Below, piece by piece: positions 1 to 10,343 of a stretch of DNA of 64,000 bases; the stretch's first letter is position 1; every line of letters begins with the position of its first letter. The translations under genes were made by a program, and so were the position numbers. The DNA is from Prorocentrum cordatum. Lineage: Eukaryota; Sar; Dinophyceae; Prorocentrales; Prorocentraceae. The stretch covers positions 226,448 to 290,447 of the forward strand of contig CAUYUJ010003669.1 in assembly GCA_963575745.1 (NCBI GenBank), written 5' to 3'. The notes beneath the pieces are model-generated. The model saw nothing but the letters and a program-made list of their open reading frames with translations. It was not told the DNA's origin and ran no database searches.

Positions 1-3000
1 TCCCAAGTTCCCAGTTGTTACCAATAGATTCTTGACGACCTCGCGCCCGCGCCACGGGGGGATCTCGGCGCCGACGCGCTCGCCGATGAAACGCCTCCCC
101 GACTAAATGAGCTCAATAATACGTCCAGGCATCCAATCTCCGACGATCGCATCGCGCGCTTCGGGTCGCAGCGATGCGCGGAGTCGCCCTTCCCCGATGC
201 GTTCGACAATATCCCCCGCAAAGGCGCGAACGCGGGCGGAGAGTACGCTCGCGTTTTCTCGACGACTTCGGCCCCCAAGAAAAATGACTGCAGCTCCGGG
301 GTCTGGAGGGTCACCGCTGGGCAGGGAAGTCGCGCCACACTCGCTCACTAGCTCGACCCCTGCCACTCCCTATCCGCCCCGTCCGTGAGCGCATGGAAAA
401 ATGCGCTGCTTGTGCTCGGCGCGCTCGGTGTGGGCGGCGCGCGGTCCCCATGAAATATCTGCATCGGGTGATCGTTGCGCTGCCGCGCGGCACTTCAGTC
501 GCAAGAGCACTGCTTCGGACGATGGGGCCTGATCGCTATCAATATATCGAGATGCGCATTGGAAAGAAGGAAGTGGATCGCGCGCCATTGCCTTCCCGCA
601 AGGGCACTCGCGAATCCCACCCCGTTCGGGCATGTTTGAATATTTGTGATGTGTGGCCTCATTTGGGGAATGTAGGAAGCGCGTGCTGGGCCATGAGGTC
701 CGAGAAGAACGCGATGCCTTGAACGCGTCAATGCAAGTTTCGGCCCAAACATCACTCGCGCAACACATGCAGGTTCCTACTTCGATGGGTGCATCCGAAT
801 TTCTCGGGGCACTGAATTCCAAAACGAATGCTGGGGCAAGCCGGCGTAAACTGAAAATGTGGCAGACGTGGGTAGGGCCGCCATAGATCTGCGCCCGGCT
901 GCCTGCCGCCCCCCCCCACCCCCCGTCGGTCTGCAAGCGCTGGGGCACCGCGCGCTAAAAAAACAATCAAGCAAGAATGGTATCGCAACGCATCTGTCGG
1001 CCCAGGCAACAGGCAAGGCACCGTCAGCGCGGCGCAGCAAGGATTCTGCTTCCCATGCCAAATAGGTAGACGCATCAGTATGGAATCCGCAGTTAAATGT
1101 GCGTTCCTCAACCTTGCACATCGAAAGACAACCGTCGGCCCCGAAGTGGAGGTTGTTGCAGCGCGAGCCACGTGAGCAAGTCACGAATCCCATGACGAAC
1201 TCGGCCTGCGTCTTGCAGCGCCCGGCAAACATTAACGCGTGAAGCAAGAGTAAAGCGTGAGAGGCAAGCCGGCCGGCCGCTCAAAACGAGGCGGAGAGAT
1301 GGATGTTGAAGTCGGGAAATGCGAGCTGGAGCTGGCGGATCTCATGATGAGCCCCGTCTAACCGACCACGCATCGCACATGCCAGCCCAATCTCTTGTTG
1401 GACCAGCACACGAGATCGTAGGAGGGGGATATCAGATTAAAAAAGGCGTCGCCCATATTTCGTCGCGCCGCTGTCAAGCATGCTGAATAAGGGAGCTGGC
1501 CCTGACGTTCAATGTTCTCGACGGTACAGTAATTGCACAGAAGCGAGTCACATCCGCATCTACACCGCGACACAGCAAAGAGAGGCGCCTGATGCTTCGT
1601 GTGTTTGGGGTCGCCATGAGGGTCCTCAGTCCGCGTGCGATCCAACTTTGCGTCGAACTATTTCTGCTGCTTCCCCTCGCGCCACTGAACGGCGTCCGCC
1701 CGCGAAGCACCGTAGTCCCGTAATGTGCCGACGGCCGCAGTTCGCGCCAGTTTTCTATGTCGGAGCTTAAGCCAGCGCGCTGACGGCCGAATGCGCTGAG
1801 CCATGCACTGTGGCGTAGCCTCGACAGCCGCATCGTGAACAACGGCTTCAACTTCATCAGATTTCAGTGGGTGCTGTAGAAAAGCGCCGGCCCTGGCGAC
1901 CAGAGTGCGCCCGTGGATAGCCGCGGAGTCAAGATACCAACCATCCGACGAGGAAGAGCACGCCAGGGTGTCGCCGTCCAAATGCTAAAGCAAATTCGCA
2001 GACTTCAGGCTGGGCCGACTCTCTGACAACGGAAACGCATGTGAACATACATCTTTGAGTCAATGATGTAGTTAACGGCGTGGTCAATCATTTCATTCAG
2101 ATTCCGTAGTCGCCAATGCACCGAATGATCAATATCTGGGATGGTTTCCGCCTTTTCGCCAAGATGACAAAGATCCCATGCGACGGTCGGTTGGGAACAG
2201 CTCAAGGTTCGGCTGACAATTTGTGACACCCCGAACCAAAGGCCCACAATGTGTGTCAGTTGCGAATATCATAGACATGTTTGGTGAAATCACTGCAGGA
2301 ATGCCATAACCGTGGCTGAACGCAATGTTCCCCGACGAATGCTCATCTAATTTGCAGCGTTTCGGTTCCGAAGGCGCCGGGCCCGGGCTATGGTTCGAGG
2401 CATATAGAAGCGTGAAGAAGTTCCCTTTTGAGCAGACGGTGGCTTCGAAGCTCGGGCGCACCCCCATCCACTCGGCCAATGAAGCACAGCTGCCCCGCAC
2501 CTCGCGCCTGCTTTCAAACGCAGATTCTCGCCGATAGTATCTCCACGCGCCGCTGATTCGCTAGCTCGCGACTCCAGCAGTTACCTCACGCTGCCGCTCA
2601 AGAAAACAACCTTGAGGCGTTTCGCGCGCACCTCAGGTGTCCTATGGTAAAACAATTATTCGGGGTCCACGCCCGCCAAAATTAATATTGTTTCTGGTGG
2701 AGACTCAATAAGCATATCTGTTCGCAGCGTGAACTCAAACGTAATGTTGGACTTGAGTAGAACTTCTGAATGTCCCCATAGGAACTCACTAGAACTACGT
2801 GCTTCCTGTAAGAACACAGCAGTACGAGCCTGTGCCAATCCGGACCCAATCGAAAAAATAATTGCTCCTAATCGTGCCTCCATGTAAATACTGCTTGCGT
2901 GTGGAAATCAATCGAAGACGTTGTTCCAAATAGTAGCTCAATACCTATATTCGCTCGCTGCTATAGCACTGCAGAAGTACCGATTTGCAATAGGAGCCCG

Positions 3001-3150
3001 ATGGGCATAGTTGATTGCAGGTCGAATGAAACAGAACCGTCACACTCGAACAACCTTATATCGGAACGGCGCGCTGGACGCAAACACCGAGGCCGGATCC
3101 GAACCCTTACCCCATTACATGATGGATGTGTGATAATCCACCCTGTTCGT
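1..3150. other. No recognisable gene; scattered minus-strand open fragments
   Basis: No domain or motif is recognised. The longest plausible stretches are open on the minus strand (1474-1981, 2129-2500, 2656-2883) and lie in broken frames. They are less biased in composition than the repeats around them, so they may be remnants of a transposon or gene, but no family could be assigned. A C-rich tract lies at about 910-925. Confidence 0.3.
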
Positions 3151-3159
3151 GGTACGAGC

Positions 3160-3187
3160 AGTAGTAGTGGAAAGTAGTAGTAGTAGT

Positions 3188-3225
<38 letters not shown>

Positions 3226-3231
3226 TAGTAG

Positions 3232-3262
<31 letters not shown>

Positions 3263-3265
3263 CGT

Positions 3266-3351
<86 letters not shown>

Positions 3352-3446
3352 TAGTACTTGTAGTAAAAGTAGTAGTAGGATTTATTGTCGATAGTGAAGT
3401 AGTAGTAGCAGTAGTCCTAGTAGTAGTCGACCTAGTAGTAGTAATC

Positions 3447-3492
<46 letters not shown>

Positions 3493-3630
3493 TAGTAGTA
3501 CAGTAGTAGTAAAGGAAGTAGTAGTAGTGGTGGTAATACTAGTAGTGCGCGTCGTTGTGATAGTGGTAGTAGTAGTAGCAGTAGCAGTGATGTAGTAGTA
3601 GAAATAAGAATAGTAGAAGTAGTAATAGTT
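3160..3630. repeat. AGT/TAG trinucleotide microsatellite, block 1
   Basis: Near-continuous AGT triplets with AGC and CGT variants. Because the period is three, spurious poly-Ser and poly-Thr frames stay open on both strands; no protein is implied. Confidence 0.95.
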
Positions 3631-3769
3631 GTAGTAGTAGTAGTAATCGTAATAAACAAATGGTAACCATAAGGATGAAATGCTTGTCGTAGTGGTAATC
3701 GTAATGATGAATAATACTAGTCAGAGTGGCCGTAGTAGTAATAACAATAAAGTAATAGTATCATAAGTA

Positions 3770-4237
3770 GTATTAGTAGTAGTAGTAGTAGTAAAAGAAA
3801 TACTGACACTGATGGTCGTAGCAGCAGTAGTAGCATCAGTAGTAGTAGTAGTAGTAGTAATATGAGTAAGTCGTCATAGGAGTAGGAAAAATAGTAGTAG
3901 TAGTAGTAGTAGTAGTAGTACTAGCAATGATAGTAGCCATAGTAGTAGGTGCCGTTGTAGTTGTAGTTGTAGTAGTAGTAGTAGTAGTAGTAGTAGTCGT
4001 AGTAGTAGTAATAGTACTAGTAGTAGTAGTAGTAGTGGTAGTGGTAGTAGTAGTAGTCGTAGTAGTAGTGGTGGTGGTGGTAGTACCCGCTATCGTAACC
4101 ATAGGAATCGTAGGAGTCACGGCCGACGTAGAAGTAGTAGTAATAGTGGTAGTAGTACTCATAGTAGTCGTAGTAATAGTAGAGGTAATTAAACTAGTAG
4201 CGGTACGAATTGTAGTAGTGGTAGTAGTGGTAGCAGC

Positions 4238-4269
<32 letters not shown>

Positions 4270-4364
4270 CAGTAGTAGTAGTAGTAGTCGTAGTAGTAGT
4301 AGTAGTAGAAATAATAGTAGTGGCAGTAGTGATAGTAGTAGCAGTAGTAATCGTAGTAGTAGCC

Positions 4365-4400
<36 letters not shown>

Positions 4401-4635
4401 AAAGCAGGAGTAGTAGTAGTAGTAGTAGTAGTCGTAGAAGCAGTGGTAGTAGTAGTAGTCGTAGTAGTAGTAGTAGTAGTAGTATCAGCAATAACAGAAA
4501 TAGTAGTAGTAGTAGTAATAATAATGTTCGTAGTAGTAGTAGTAGTAGTAGCAGTCGTAGTAGTAATAGTAGTAGTAGTAGTAGTAGTAGCAGTCGTAGT
4601 AGTAGTAGTAGTGAACGTAGTAGTAGTAGTAGTAA

Positions 4636-4668
<33 letters not shown>

Positions 4669-5031
4669 CAACAGTGGAAATACTATTAGTAGTAGTCGTC
4701 GTCGTGGTAGTAGTCGCAGTAGTGGTAGTAGCAGGTAGTGGTAGTAGCAGTAGTAGTAGTAGTAGGAGTCGTTTTCGTAGTAGTCGTCGTATTACCGTCG
4801 TAGTCCTAGTGGTCGTGGTCGTAATCATTATCGTAATCGCAACAATCTAAGTATAGGTAGTCGAAATACTCGTAGTTGTAGTATTAGTCGTCGTAGTAGT
4901 CGTCGTCATGGAAATGGTAGTGGTAGTGATAGTGGTAATAGTGGTAGTAGTAGTAGTAGTAGTAGTAGTCGTCGTCGTTGTACCAGTAGTACAAACAGTA
5001 CCTGTAGTAGTAGTAGTAGTAGTAGTAGGTA

Positions 5032-5111
<80 letters not shown>

Positions 5112-5112
5112 C

Positions 5113-5178
<66 letters not shown>

Positions 5179-5190
5179 GTAGCAGTAGTA
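3770..5190. repeat. AGT/TAG trinucleotide microsatellite, block 2
   Basis: About 1.4 kb of AGT triplets with GGT, CGT and AAT interruptions; the last part (5025-5185) is almost pure. The 300-residue poly-Val and poly-Thr frames seen here are low-complexity artefacts. It is separated from block 1 by about 140 bp of degenerate, AT-richer sequence. Confidence 0.95.
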
Positions 5191-5199
5191 GGTGTAGAC

Positions 5200-5765
5200 A
5201 TGTTTAAGCATATTCACAGTTGTACTCGTAGTACCAGCTGCAGAAACGCGTCCCATTGGTTCGTTTCGAATGTTGACGCAATAGTGCGTCTTCTTGGTCT
5301 GTTTCAAATCTTGACGCCCCGCTCGATGTTTCGCCACACGCGAACAATCAAGCGCGTCCTGTCGAACGGTCGCGTGCCAGAGAGGGCCTGCAGGAGGAGG
5401 AACACAAGGAGGCCCACCCTCCCAACATGGCCACGACCATGAGGAACCGCGAGGCCGTGTGGCCAGCACTGGGCCACGCCAATCTCGGAGGCTGTTTCCC
5501 CAACGGGGCCAAAAGCGGCCAGGCCAGAGCAAGAAAGTATGACCATCACCATCGAGCGGCTCCGAAACCAATGGAGACTGCCAAGGGCCATCGCATCCAC
5601 GGCATGATCGGCAACTCGTATATACCCCATCCACGGAGCCACCGTCTAAACGAACTGGCAATAACCAGACCTATGGACCAGCACCGCGAATTCTGGATGG
5701 GTTCCCAAAGGGCATCATCTTCTGTACGAAAAAAACCTCTCCCTCGAAAGGACCGGGCATGACAG
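5200..5765. other. No feature recognised
   Basis: Ordinary mixed-composition DNA between the AGT microsatellite and the first palindromic repeat. Open frames are short and show no known motif. It lies beyond the last GBP exon I can place, so it may be intron or 3' flank. Confidence 0.3.
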
Positions 5766-5770
5766 AATTG

Positions 5771-5975
5771 TGGGACGCACAGAGACATACTAGTACTATA
5801 CGTCTGCCTTGGAGGCGCGAAGCCGAGCCGAACATATAGTACACCAACCTTGTAGTAGATCGTTTCCAAAGCGGTGTGGCCACGACGCATATACTATAAG
5901 ATTTCTCGATGGGCGCGTCGCCCCTGTGGGGGCGACGCACACATAGTATACGGCGACGCACACATAGTTTAAGTA
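5771..5975. repeat. Palindromic dispersed repeat, family 3, copy 1
   Basis: Shares with 9066-9260 a start containing GGGACGCAC, a middle containing CATATAGTA and the later ATACTATAAG, and an end containing GACGCAC. The ends are partly inverted copies of each other (CATACTACG and CGTAGTATG in the 9-kb copy), so it resembles a small MITE. Confidence 0.7.
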
Positions 5976-6420
5976 GGTTGGGGTGACGCCGAAGTTACCC
6001 CTCCCATGGACTACGACATCTCCAAAAAAAAACACTGCGTGCAGCCGCTCCAACGCGCCTTCGGGCGGTATTGGTCAACTGCTGCTCAGGACGACCGCTT
6101 TGCAATTCGCACAACCGCTGTTGGCTGCGACTCCCGGGCTCACAGGAAGTCCAGGGCCAGGGACAACATGCAAAGAAATACCTGCGCACGCAGACGAAGC
6201 GCGGGTTCGTCCTTCAGCCTTCCCCCCCGTCCTCGATGTGCGAACACGTTTTTGCAGCTGTCGGCCGAACTTCCATGGTCGCCGTCGCTTGCATTTGTGC
6301 AGGCTGGGGCCTCTGGGTGCACTGCAGAACGTCGTGGGCCACAATATGCCGCTGGGCTGCACTGGCACCCGTCGAGCAATTAGCCGCGTCCCCACCGCAG
6401 CGCGCAGCAGCCAGGCTGCT

Positions 6421-6463
6421 TCTCCAGCCTCTGTGCCCTCTGGGCCTCTAGCGACAGCCGCCT
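6421..6463 (-). CDS. Possible further coiled-coil exon (exon J) of the GBP-like gene
   Basis: After a pyrimidine-rich stretch ending CCCCCAG, the minus strand reads RRLSLEAQRAQRLEKQ, which is charged and helix-forming like exons G to I upstream. It lies downstream of exon I in the expected direction and would start in phase 0. The donor is not clear and the stretch is only 16 residues, so this is tentative; it could be chance open sequence in the 3' part of the gene. Confidence 0.3.
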
Positions 6464-6490
6464 CTGGGGGAACCACAAAGCACACACACA

Positions 6491-6525
6491 TAATATATAT
6501 ATGTATATACATATACATATAAACA
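6491..6525. repeat. TA-rich microsatellite
   Basis: Alternating TA/TG dinucleotides (TATATATATGTATATACATA), AT-rich against GC-rich surroundings, inside the presumed intron after exon I. Confidence 0.9.
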
Positions 6526-6540
6526 TATGTGTGCCGCTAC

Positions 6541-6640
6541 TCCCCGGACCTTTCCTGGGGTTCGTTCTGACCAGAATTTCAAGGATAATCCCGCCGTGGC
6601 GATGAGGGCTCTCCAGAACAAGGACCGGTATCGGCATCTC
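6541..6640 (-). repeat. Intronic repeat family 2, copy a
   Basis: On the minus strand it reads GATGCCGATACCGGTCC, then CCCTCATCGCCACGG, then TTCTGGTCAGAACG, and ends AGGTCCGGGGAGTAGCGG. The same blocks in the same order occur in introns at 7540-7735, 8408-8560 and 38395-38510. Its two ends resemble inverted copies. It sits immediately 3' of exon I. Confidence 0.7.
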
Positions 6641-6654
6641 TCCCTCCCCTGAGC

Positions 6655-6842
6655 CTCTCGAAGTTCAGCATCTGCTGCCTCAACCTCGCTTCGGTGTCCT
6701 GCTCGGCCTTCTGGACGGCCCCGCGCAACTGCTCGGCCTCCGCGCGGAGCCGGTAGAGCTCCTGCTCCGACTCGTGCGCCTGCGCGTCCCGCTCCTCCAT
6801 GCGCCGGCGGAGCTGCCTGCACTGCAGCTCGGAGGTCTCCAC
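6655..6842 (-). CDS. GBP-like GTPase, exon I (coiled coil)
   Basis: After an acceptor reading TTTTCTCGTCGCTCAG the minus strand encodes VETSELQCRQLRRRMEERDA and continues as a highly charged Glu/Arg/Gln helix to about LNFERL. It follows exon H in phase 0. Its heptad-like pattern, with Leu, Met and Ala spaced among charged residues, fits the long C-terminal coiled coil of guanylate-binding proteins. The 3' boundary is uncertain: no GT donor is present and a family-2 intronic repeat begins within a few bases. Alone it would only be called a coiled-coil segment; placement in the GBP gene rests on order, strand and phase with its neighbours. Confidence 0.65.
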
Positions 6843-6889
6843 CTGAGCGACGAGAAAAGCGTGGGGCATATATGATCCAGGGTCGAGGG

Positions 6890-6972
6890 CCCACGGGCCC
6901 CCCCCCCCCCAGATGGTATGGTCCCAGGATTCCTCGGGCCCCCCCCCCCTCCCCAGATGGTATGGTCCCAGA

Positions 6973-7053
<81 letters not shown>
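6890..7053. repeat. C-tract direct repeats and (GAC)n microsatellite in intron H-I
   Basis: Two copies of a C-tract followed by CCAGATGGTATGGTCCCAG lie at about 6896-6928 and 6939-6972, followed by roughly 27 GAC triplets (6973-7053). The plus-strand poly-Asp frame is a microsatellite artefact inside a GBP intron. Confidence 0.9.
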
Positions 7054-7054
<1 letters not shown>

Positions 7055-7145
7055 TGGCGACCTTATGCGGTGGCCTATGCGGGCCTCCAGCGCGGCACGG
7101 CGCGTGGCAACCAAGGCACTCCTGCGCCACCTTACGCGGGCAGCC
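7053..7145. repeat. Intronic repeat family 4, copy 1
   Basis: Shares CGCGGTGG or its close variants, GCGGGCC, CCAGCGCGGC and CCTTACGCGGG, in the same order and spacing, with 36085-36185 in intron C-D of the same gene. Both copies are rich in inverted GGCGC/GCGCC motifs. Confidence 0.6.
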
Positions 7146-7179
7146 GGCGCGCGAATGTCCGCGCAGTCGATCCCGCTTC

Positions 7180-7518
7180 CTGCCGTTGCTCCACCTGGAC
7201 CTCCAGCTCCCCCAATCTGCGGGCGTCCTCCATCCGCTTGCAGGATTCTTCCTCCAACGCACGCGCCAAGTTCCGCCTCTCCGCGTCCGCGCGGCCCCGG
7301 GCCTCGTCCATCAGCCGCACCTGTTCGACGTCCTGCTTCCGCAACCGCTCCGCCTCGCCCGTCAGCACCTCCTGGCGCCGCCTCGCCTCGCCACGCACGC
7401 CGTCCAGCTGCAGCTCCAGCTGGCCCTTCTCCTCGCCCGACGCCGCCAGGGCGCCCTTCAGCGACTCCAGCCCCTTCCGCATGGCGTCGAGCTCGCCGCG
7501 CAAGCACGCCTCGTGGTT
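7180..7518 (-). CDS. GBP-like GTPase, exon H (coiled coil)
   Basis: The exon begins after CCCCCACGCCAG and reads NHEACLRGELDAMRKGLESL, continuing as 113 codons of charged coiled coil to GELEVQVEQRQ. Its length of 339 nt is a multiple of three and matches phase 0 at both ends. The likely donor is GA (CAG|GAAGCG), because no GT occurs in the right phase; GA-AG introns are reported in dinoflagellate genomes. The residue pattern, rich in Glu, Arg, Gln and Leu, is that of the extended helical tail of large GTPases. A myosin-tail or kinesin-like coiled coil would look similar, so the family call depends on the neighbouring exons. Confidence 0.65.
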
Positions 7519-7539
7519 CTGGCGTGGGGGAGCATAAGG

Positions 7540-7735
7540 ATATACCGATACCGCTACGTCACCGGACCTCTCACGGTGCGCCTTGTGACCAGGACTTCGA
7601 TCGAGGAGAGCCCAGCCTTGGCGAAGAGGGCCTCCTGGGAGGCCCAACAATGCCGAAACGAGGGCCCCACCAACACCAACACGAGGAGCACCAGGCCGTG
7701 GCGACGAGGGCTCCCGAGGTCGAGCGGCGGCATCG
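7540..7735 (-). repeat. Intronic repeat family 2, copy b (intron G-H)
   Basis: Fills most of the 227-nt intron between exons G and H. On the minus strand it carries CCCTCGTCGCCACGG, GGGCCTCCCAGGAGGCCCTC, TCCTGGTCACAAGGCGC and AGGTCCGGTGACGTAGCGG, then GGTATCGGTATAT close to the acceptor. These blocks recur in copies a, c and d. Confidence 0.7.
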
Positions 7736-7745
7736 GCTCCTTCTC

Positions 7746-8012
7746 CTGCCCCCGATGGTGCTTCCGCAGCTGCTCGCCCAGCTCCGTCTCGCGCCGGCGC
7801 GCGGCGTCGAGGTCCGCCACGGCCGCCTCCAGCTTCTGGACCAGCCCTGCCTCGCGGGCCCGCCCCTCCTCGACACGCAGGTGCGCCGCCGAGAGCTGCG
7901 CGCGCAGGTCCTCGAGCTCGTGCCCCTTCGACCGCAGCTCGCCCTGCGCGGCCTGCTCCGCCAGCGCCGACCTCTCCACCGCCTGCCTGCCCTCCAACAG
8001 GCGGGCATTCCG
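7746..8012 (-). CDS. GBP-like GTPase, exon G (coiled coil)
   Basis: The minus strand reads RNARLLEGRQAVERSALAEQ and continues through EDLRAQLSAAHLRVEEGRA to EQLRKHHRGQ, 89 codons in phase 0. The acceptor used here is CCCCCGAG; an alternative is the CAG 11 bases further upstream, in a different phase. The donor appears to be GA (CAG|GAGAAG). The segment is a continuous charged coiled coil and directly follows the helical-domain exon F, as expected for the C-terminal half of a guanylate-binding protein. Confidence 0.65.
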
Positions 8013-8036
8013 CTCGGGGGCCGCTGGGAAGGTGCA

Positions 8037-8245
8037 CCCGGCCCAGAGGTGCCCCCAGCTCTTCGCTCCAGCCGAGGGCCCGCCGGGCCCTCTGGGAACG
8101 CGGGGCGCCCTGGAAGGCGCGTGGCCTCCCTTGGAGATTCCATCTGGGGGGCCCGTCGGGGCCCTCTGGGTCTCGCGAGGGGCGCTCTGTAAGGCGCGCG
8201 GGCGCCCCTCGGAGATCCTGGGCAGACCTTGGGCGAGGGATGCCT
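8037..8245. repeat. Diverged tandem repeat filling intron F-G
   Basis: Two diverged units of about 70 bp (roughly 8080-8150 and 8155-8225) share GGGCCCTCTGGG, a GCGC-CTG-AAGGCGCG block and a GGAGAT block. The intron is otherwise featureless. Confidence 0.55.
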
Positions 8246-8274
8246 CTCTAGCAGCACCAGATCTGCTGCAGCAC

Positions 8275-8397
8275 CAGCAGCTCCTGGTCCTCCACGGCCT
8301 GCTGCAGATCCCGCCAGTGTGCGTCCTGGATCTCCTCGTCGCCGAGCGCCCGGTCGGTCCACTCGGCCCGCAGTTCCTGCCACAGCTCCTCCAGCAC
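8275..8397 (-). CDS. GBP-like GTPase, exon F (helical domain)
   Basis: Forty-one codons reading VLEELWQELRAEWTDRALGD and then EEIQDAHWRDLQQAVEDQEL. A pyrimidine-rich tract ending CTCTAGAG gives the acceptor and CTGCTG|GTGCTG a canonical GT donor, both in phase 0; exon E ends in phase 0 (CGCGAG|GTTCGA), so the join is consistent. The spacing of Trp, Leu and acidic residues resembles the alpha-helical middle domain that follows the GTPase domain in guanylate-binding proteins. No other family is suggested by this short exon alone. Confidence 0.65.
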
Positions 8398-8407
8398 CTC
8401 TAGAGGA

Positions 8408-8560
8408 ACAAAACCTGCACAGACATAAACTTCCGCAGCTCGGCACGGTCTTGGATCGACGGCTGGCGCACCACCGAGCGGCGCCTTTGGCGCCTCGTTC
8501 TGACAAAGATTTCGAAGCGCATCCAACCGTGGCGACGAGGGCCTCCCAGGAAGTTCAAAC
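8408..8560 (-). repeat. Intronic repeat families 2 (copy c) and 1 (end only), intron E-F
   Basis: On the minus strand the family-2 core (TTCCTGGGAGGCCCTCGTCG, then CTTCGAAATCTTTGTCAGAA) runs into a family-1-like end (GAGCTGCGGAAGTTTATGTC), which stops about 15 nt before the exon F acceptor. Confidence 0.6.
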
Positions 8561-8579
8561 ATGCGAAAGGAGGAACGGG

Positions 8580-9060
8580 TAGGGTCACCTGCTAAATGCG
8601 CCGCGACAAAATACGTTGGAAGCGCAATGTCTAGTTGGACATATACTTGTTTAGCAGAGGCGCTGGGCGATTTATACCCGCCAGCGAAAACAAGCCATGG
8701 AAAATGTCAGCTCTAGCGGGGCATTGGTACGAAGTTCGCTTGCAAACGGAATGTTGGACGGCGCACTTCTTGCAATTCGGCAGGGGCGTCGGTCAAAAAG
8801 CATCCCACTAAAAAAATCACAAATAATTCCACTAAGTGGGTGTCGCGAAGACTACATTGGGCACCGCGCGAAGATACGCTATTGGGCCCTGTCCAGAGGG
8901 GCTTCGCAGAAGTGCCACAGGGCAACGTATCGTATCATGTTCCAGCTGGTTTTCCTGACGGCGCGCGTTGAAACAATTACACCCACAGCGTTTGGACCGC
9001 CACCTGCCTCTCCGCGGTGGACAAACATCACATGGTTTTATGAACATGTTCTTGGCTAAG
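8580..9060. other. Intron E-F, nothing recognised
   Basis: Mixed-composition intronic DNA. A plus-strand frame of about 120 codons exists (8697-9059) but has no recognisable domain and lies opposite the gene; I do not call it. Confidence 0.4.
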
Positions 9061-9065
9061 GTTGG

Positions 9066-9285
9066 GACGCACAAACACATACTACGACTATATGCCTGCC
9101 TTGGAGGCGCGCGTCCGACCCGAACATATAGTATACCCATCCTGTAGTATATCGTTTCCCGAACGTTGTTGCCAGAAAACGCACGCCACGACGCATATAC
9201 TATAAGAACTCTCGGTGCGCACGTCGCCACCGAGAGGGGACGCACTCGTAGTATGAATTACTATGATGGGGTGGCGCCAATAAGT
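9066..9285. repeat. Palindromic dispersed repeat, family 3, copy 2
   Basis: Begins near CATACTACG and ends near CGTAGTATG, with CATATAGTATA and ATACTATAAG arms inside, matching 5771-5975. A truncated third copy (10874-11025) exists because this region is inside the tandem duplication. Confidence 0.7.
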
Positions 9286-9303
9286 GTGCTCTGTGCCTCG
9301 AAC

Positions 9304-9496
9304 CTCGCGGAGGGCCCCCTCAGGCAGCGGAAGCTGCCTGCCGCCTGGCACGGGGCCCCCGGCGGTCATGCCGCGCAGCTTCTGGGCGGCGCCGGCCGCC
9401 AGCTCGGCCGCGAGGGCGCCGCAGGCCTCGTGCTGGACGTTCTCCCAAGAGCCCCGGATGTCGAGGGGCAACGATCCCAGAGATCCGACGCTCCCA
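9304..9496 (-). CDS. GBP-like GTPase, exon E (helical domain), intact copy
   Basis: The minus strand reads GSVGSLGSLPLDIRGSWENV, then QHEACGALAAELAAGAAQKL, ending GALRE before the canonical donor CGCGAG|GTTCGA. The acceptor is GACTTTAG. The exon starts by completing a codon left two bases long by exon D (GC+T) and ends in phase 0, so 64 further codons join exon F cleanly. A SW-x-V-x-x-x-A-C-type helix after the GTPase domain is typical of the start of the guanylate-binding-protein helical region. A second, damaged copy lies at 11069-11245 because of the tandem duplication. Confidence 0.7.
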
Positions 9497-10007
9497 CTAA
9501 AGTCCGTGCGACTGGTTTTGGGCCCAGATTTTCGGCCCCCAAGGACCTTCCACGGGCCCCGGGACCGTCGAAAGCAGACTGACGACGAAACCCTGGCCCC
9601 ATAGGGAAGTTGTCTAGACCTCCGGGGGTCCACGTGTCGAACAAAACTGGACCGCCAGGTGCCTGGGGTAGCGGGGGAGGGAGCGGCTCGGGGAGAGGAG
9701 CGAACGATCCTGGGCAACGCAACGCTAAACCCTGATGGTCGGCGAACTCCGGGACGACCGCGGCGTCCGCGCGGTGGCGGCGCGTTCCCTCCGCGCAACG
9801 CCGTTCACTGCGGCCGACGCCGTCAGGCACCCAAACTCGCGGGAGTCCATGGCGACTGGCGGCTGGCGCGCTGCGCTGCGCGCGCCCCCCCCCCTCTGTC
9901 GACTGGCTCGGGGGGGGGGGGGGGCATCGGAAAAGGAAACGTCGACCTGTTATAGGCGATGCCTCGCCGATAGGTCGGCGATAGGCCCCCGATGGCAAAT
10001 CCGAAAG

Positions 10008-10343
10008 AGTACGTTGCCAATTATTTGTTGATCTGGGCTTATCCTTGGCGGTGTTGGTAAGCAACATGCGATCATGTTCGTGCTGAAATCCTTTATCATC
10101 ATCTTCTTTTGGTAGGAGCTTCTTATTCAGGGTTACCTTCAACGTAGGTGATTGAGGTGATGCATCCCTCCATGCCATGGCGAAATCAATGTGGTAGGGT
10201 GCCCGTTAAGCTTCGAACTCACTAGAGGAAGGGCCGGCCGGCCGAGGGACGGGCAGGCGCGCACTTTTCTCTCGAGCCAACGCGCAACAGCTGCGACGAC
10301 GCTGCGAGTCAGAAGTGGGCCCAGGGGGACAACTAAATCAACT
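10008..10343 (-). repeat. Extra copy of the element-1 3' LTR inside duplication copy 1
   Basis: Matches 11768-12114 at about 95% by eye and lacks an 11-bp stretch present there (CTGCTAAGCGG region). The same GAAAG precedes it. It arose through the segmental duplication, not by an independent insertion. Confidence 0.85.

Noticed and set aside
3836-4850. Poly-Thr and poly-Val frames of over 300 codons
   Set aside because: They are translations of an AGT microsatellite; period three keeps frames open on both strands and no non-repeat sequence is attached.
6913-8403. A 496-codon plus-strand frame with a poly-Asp tract
   Set aside because: It is the shadow of GBP exons G-I on the other strand plus a (GAC)n microsatellite.
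8697-9059. A 120-codon plus-strand frame in intron E-F
   Set aside because: No recognisable domain, antisense to the gene, and no more than is expected by chance in GC-rich DNA.
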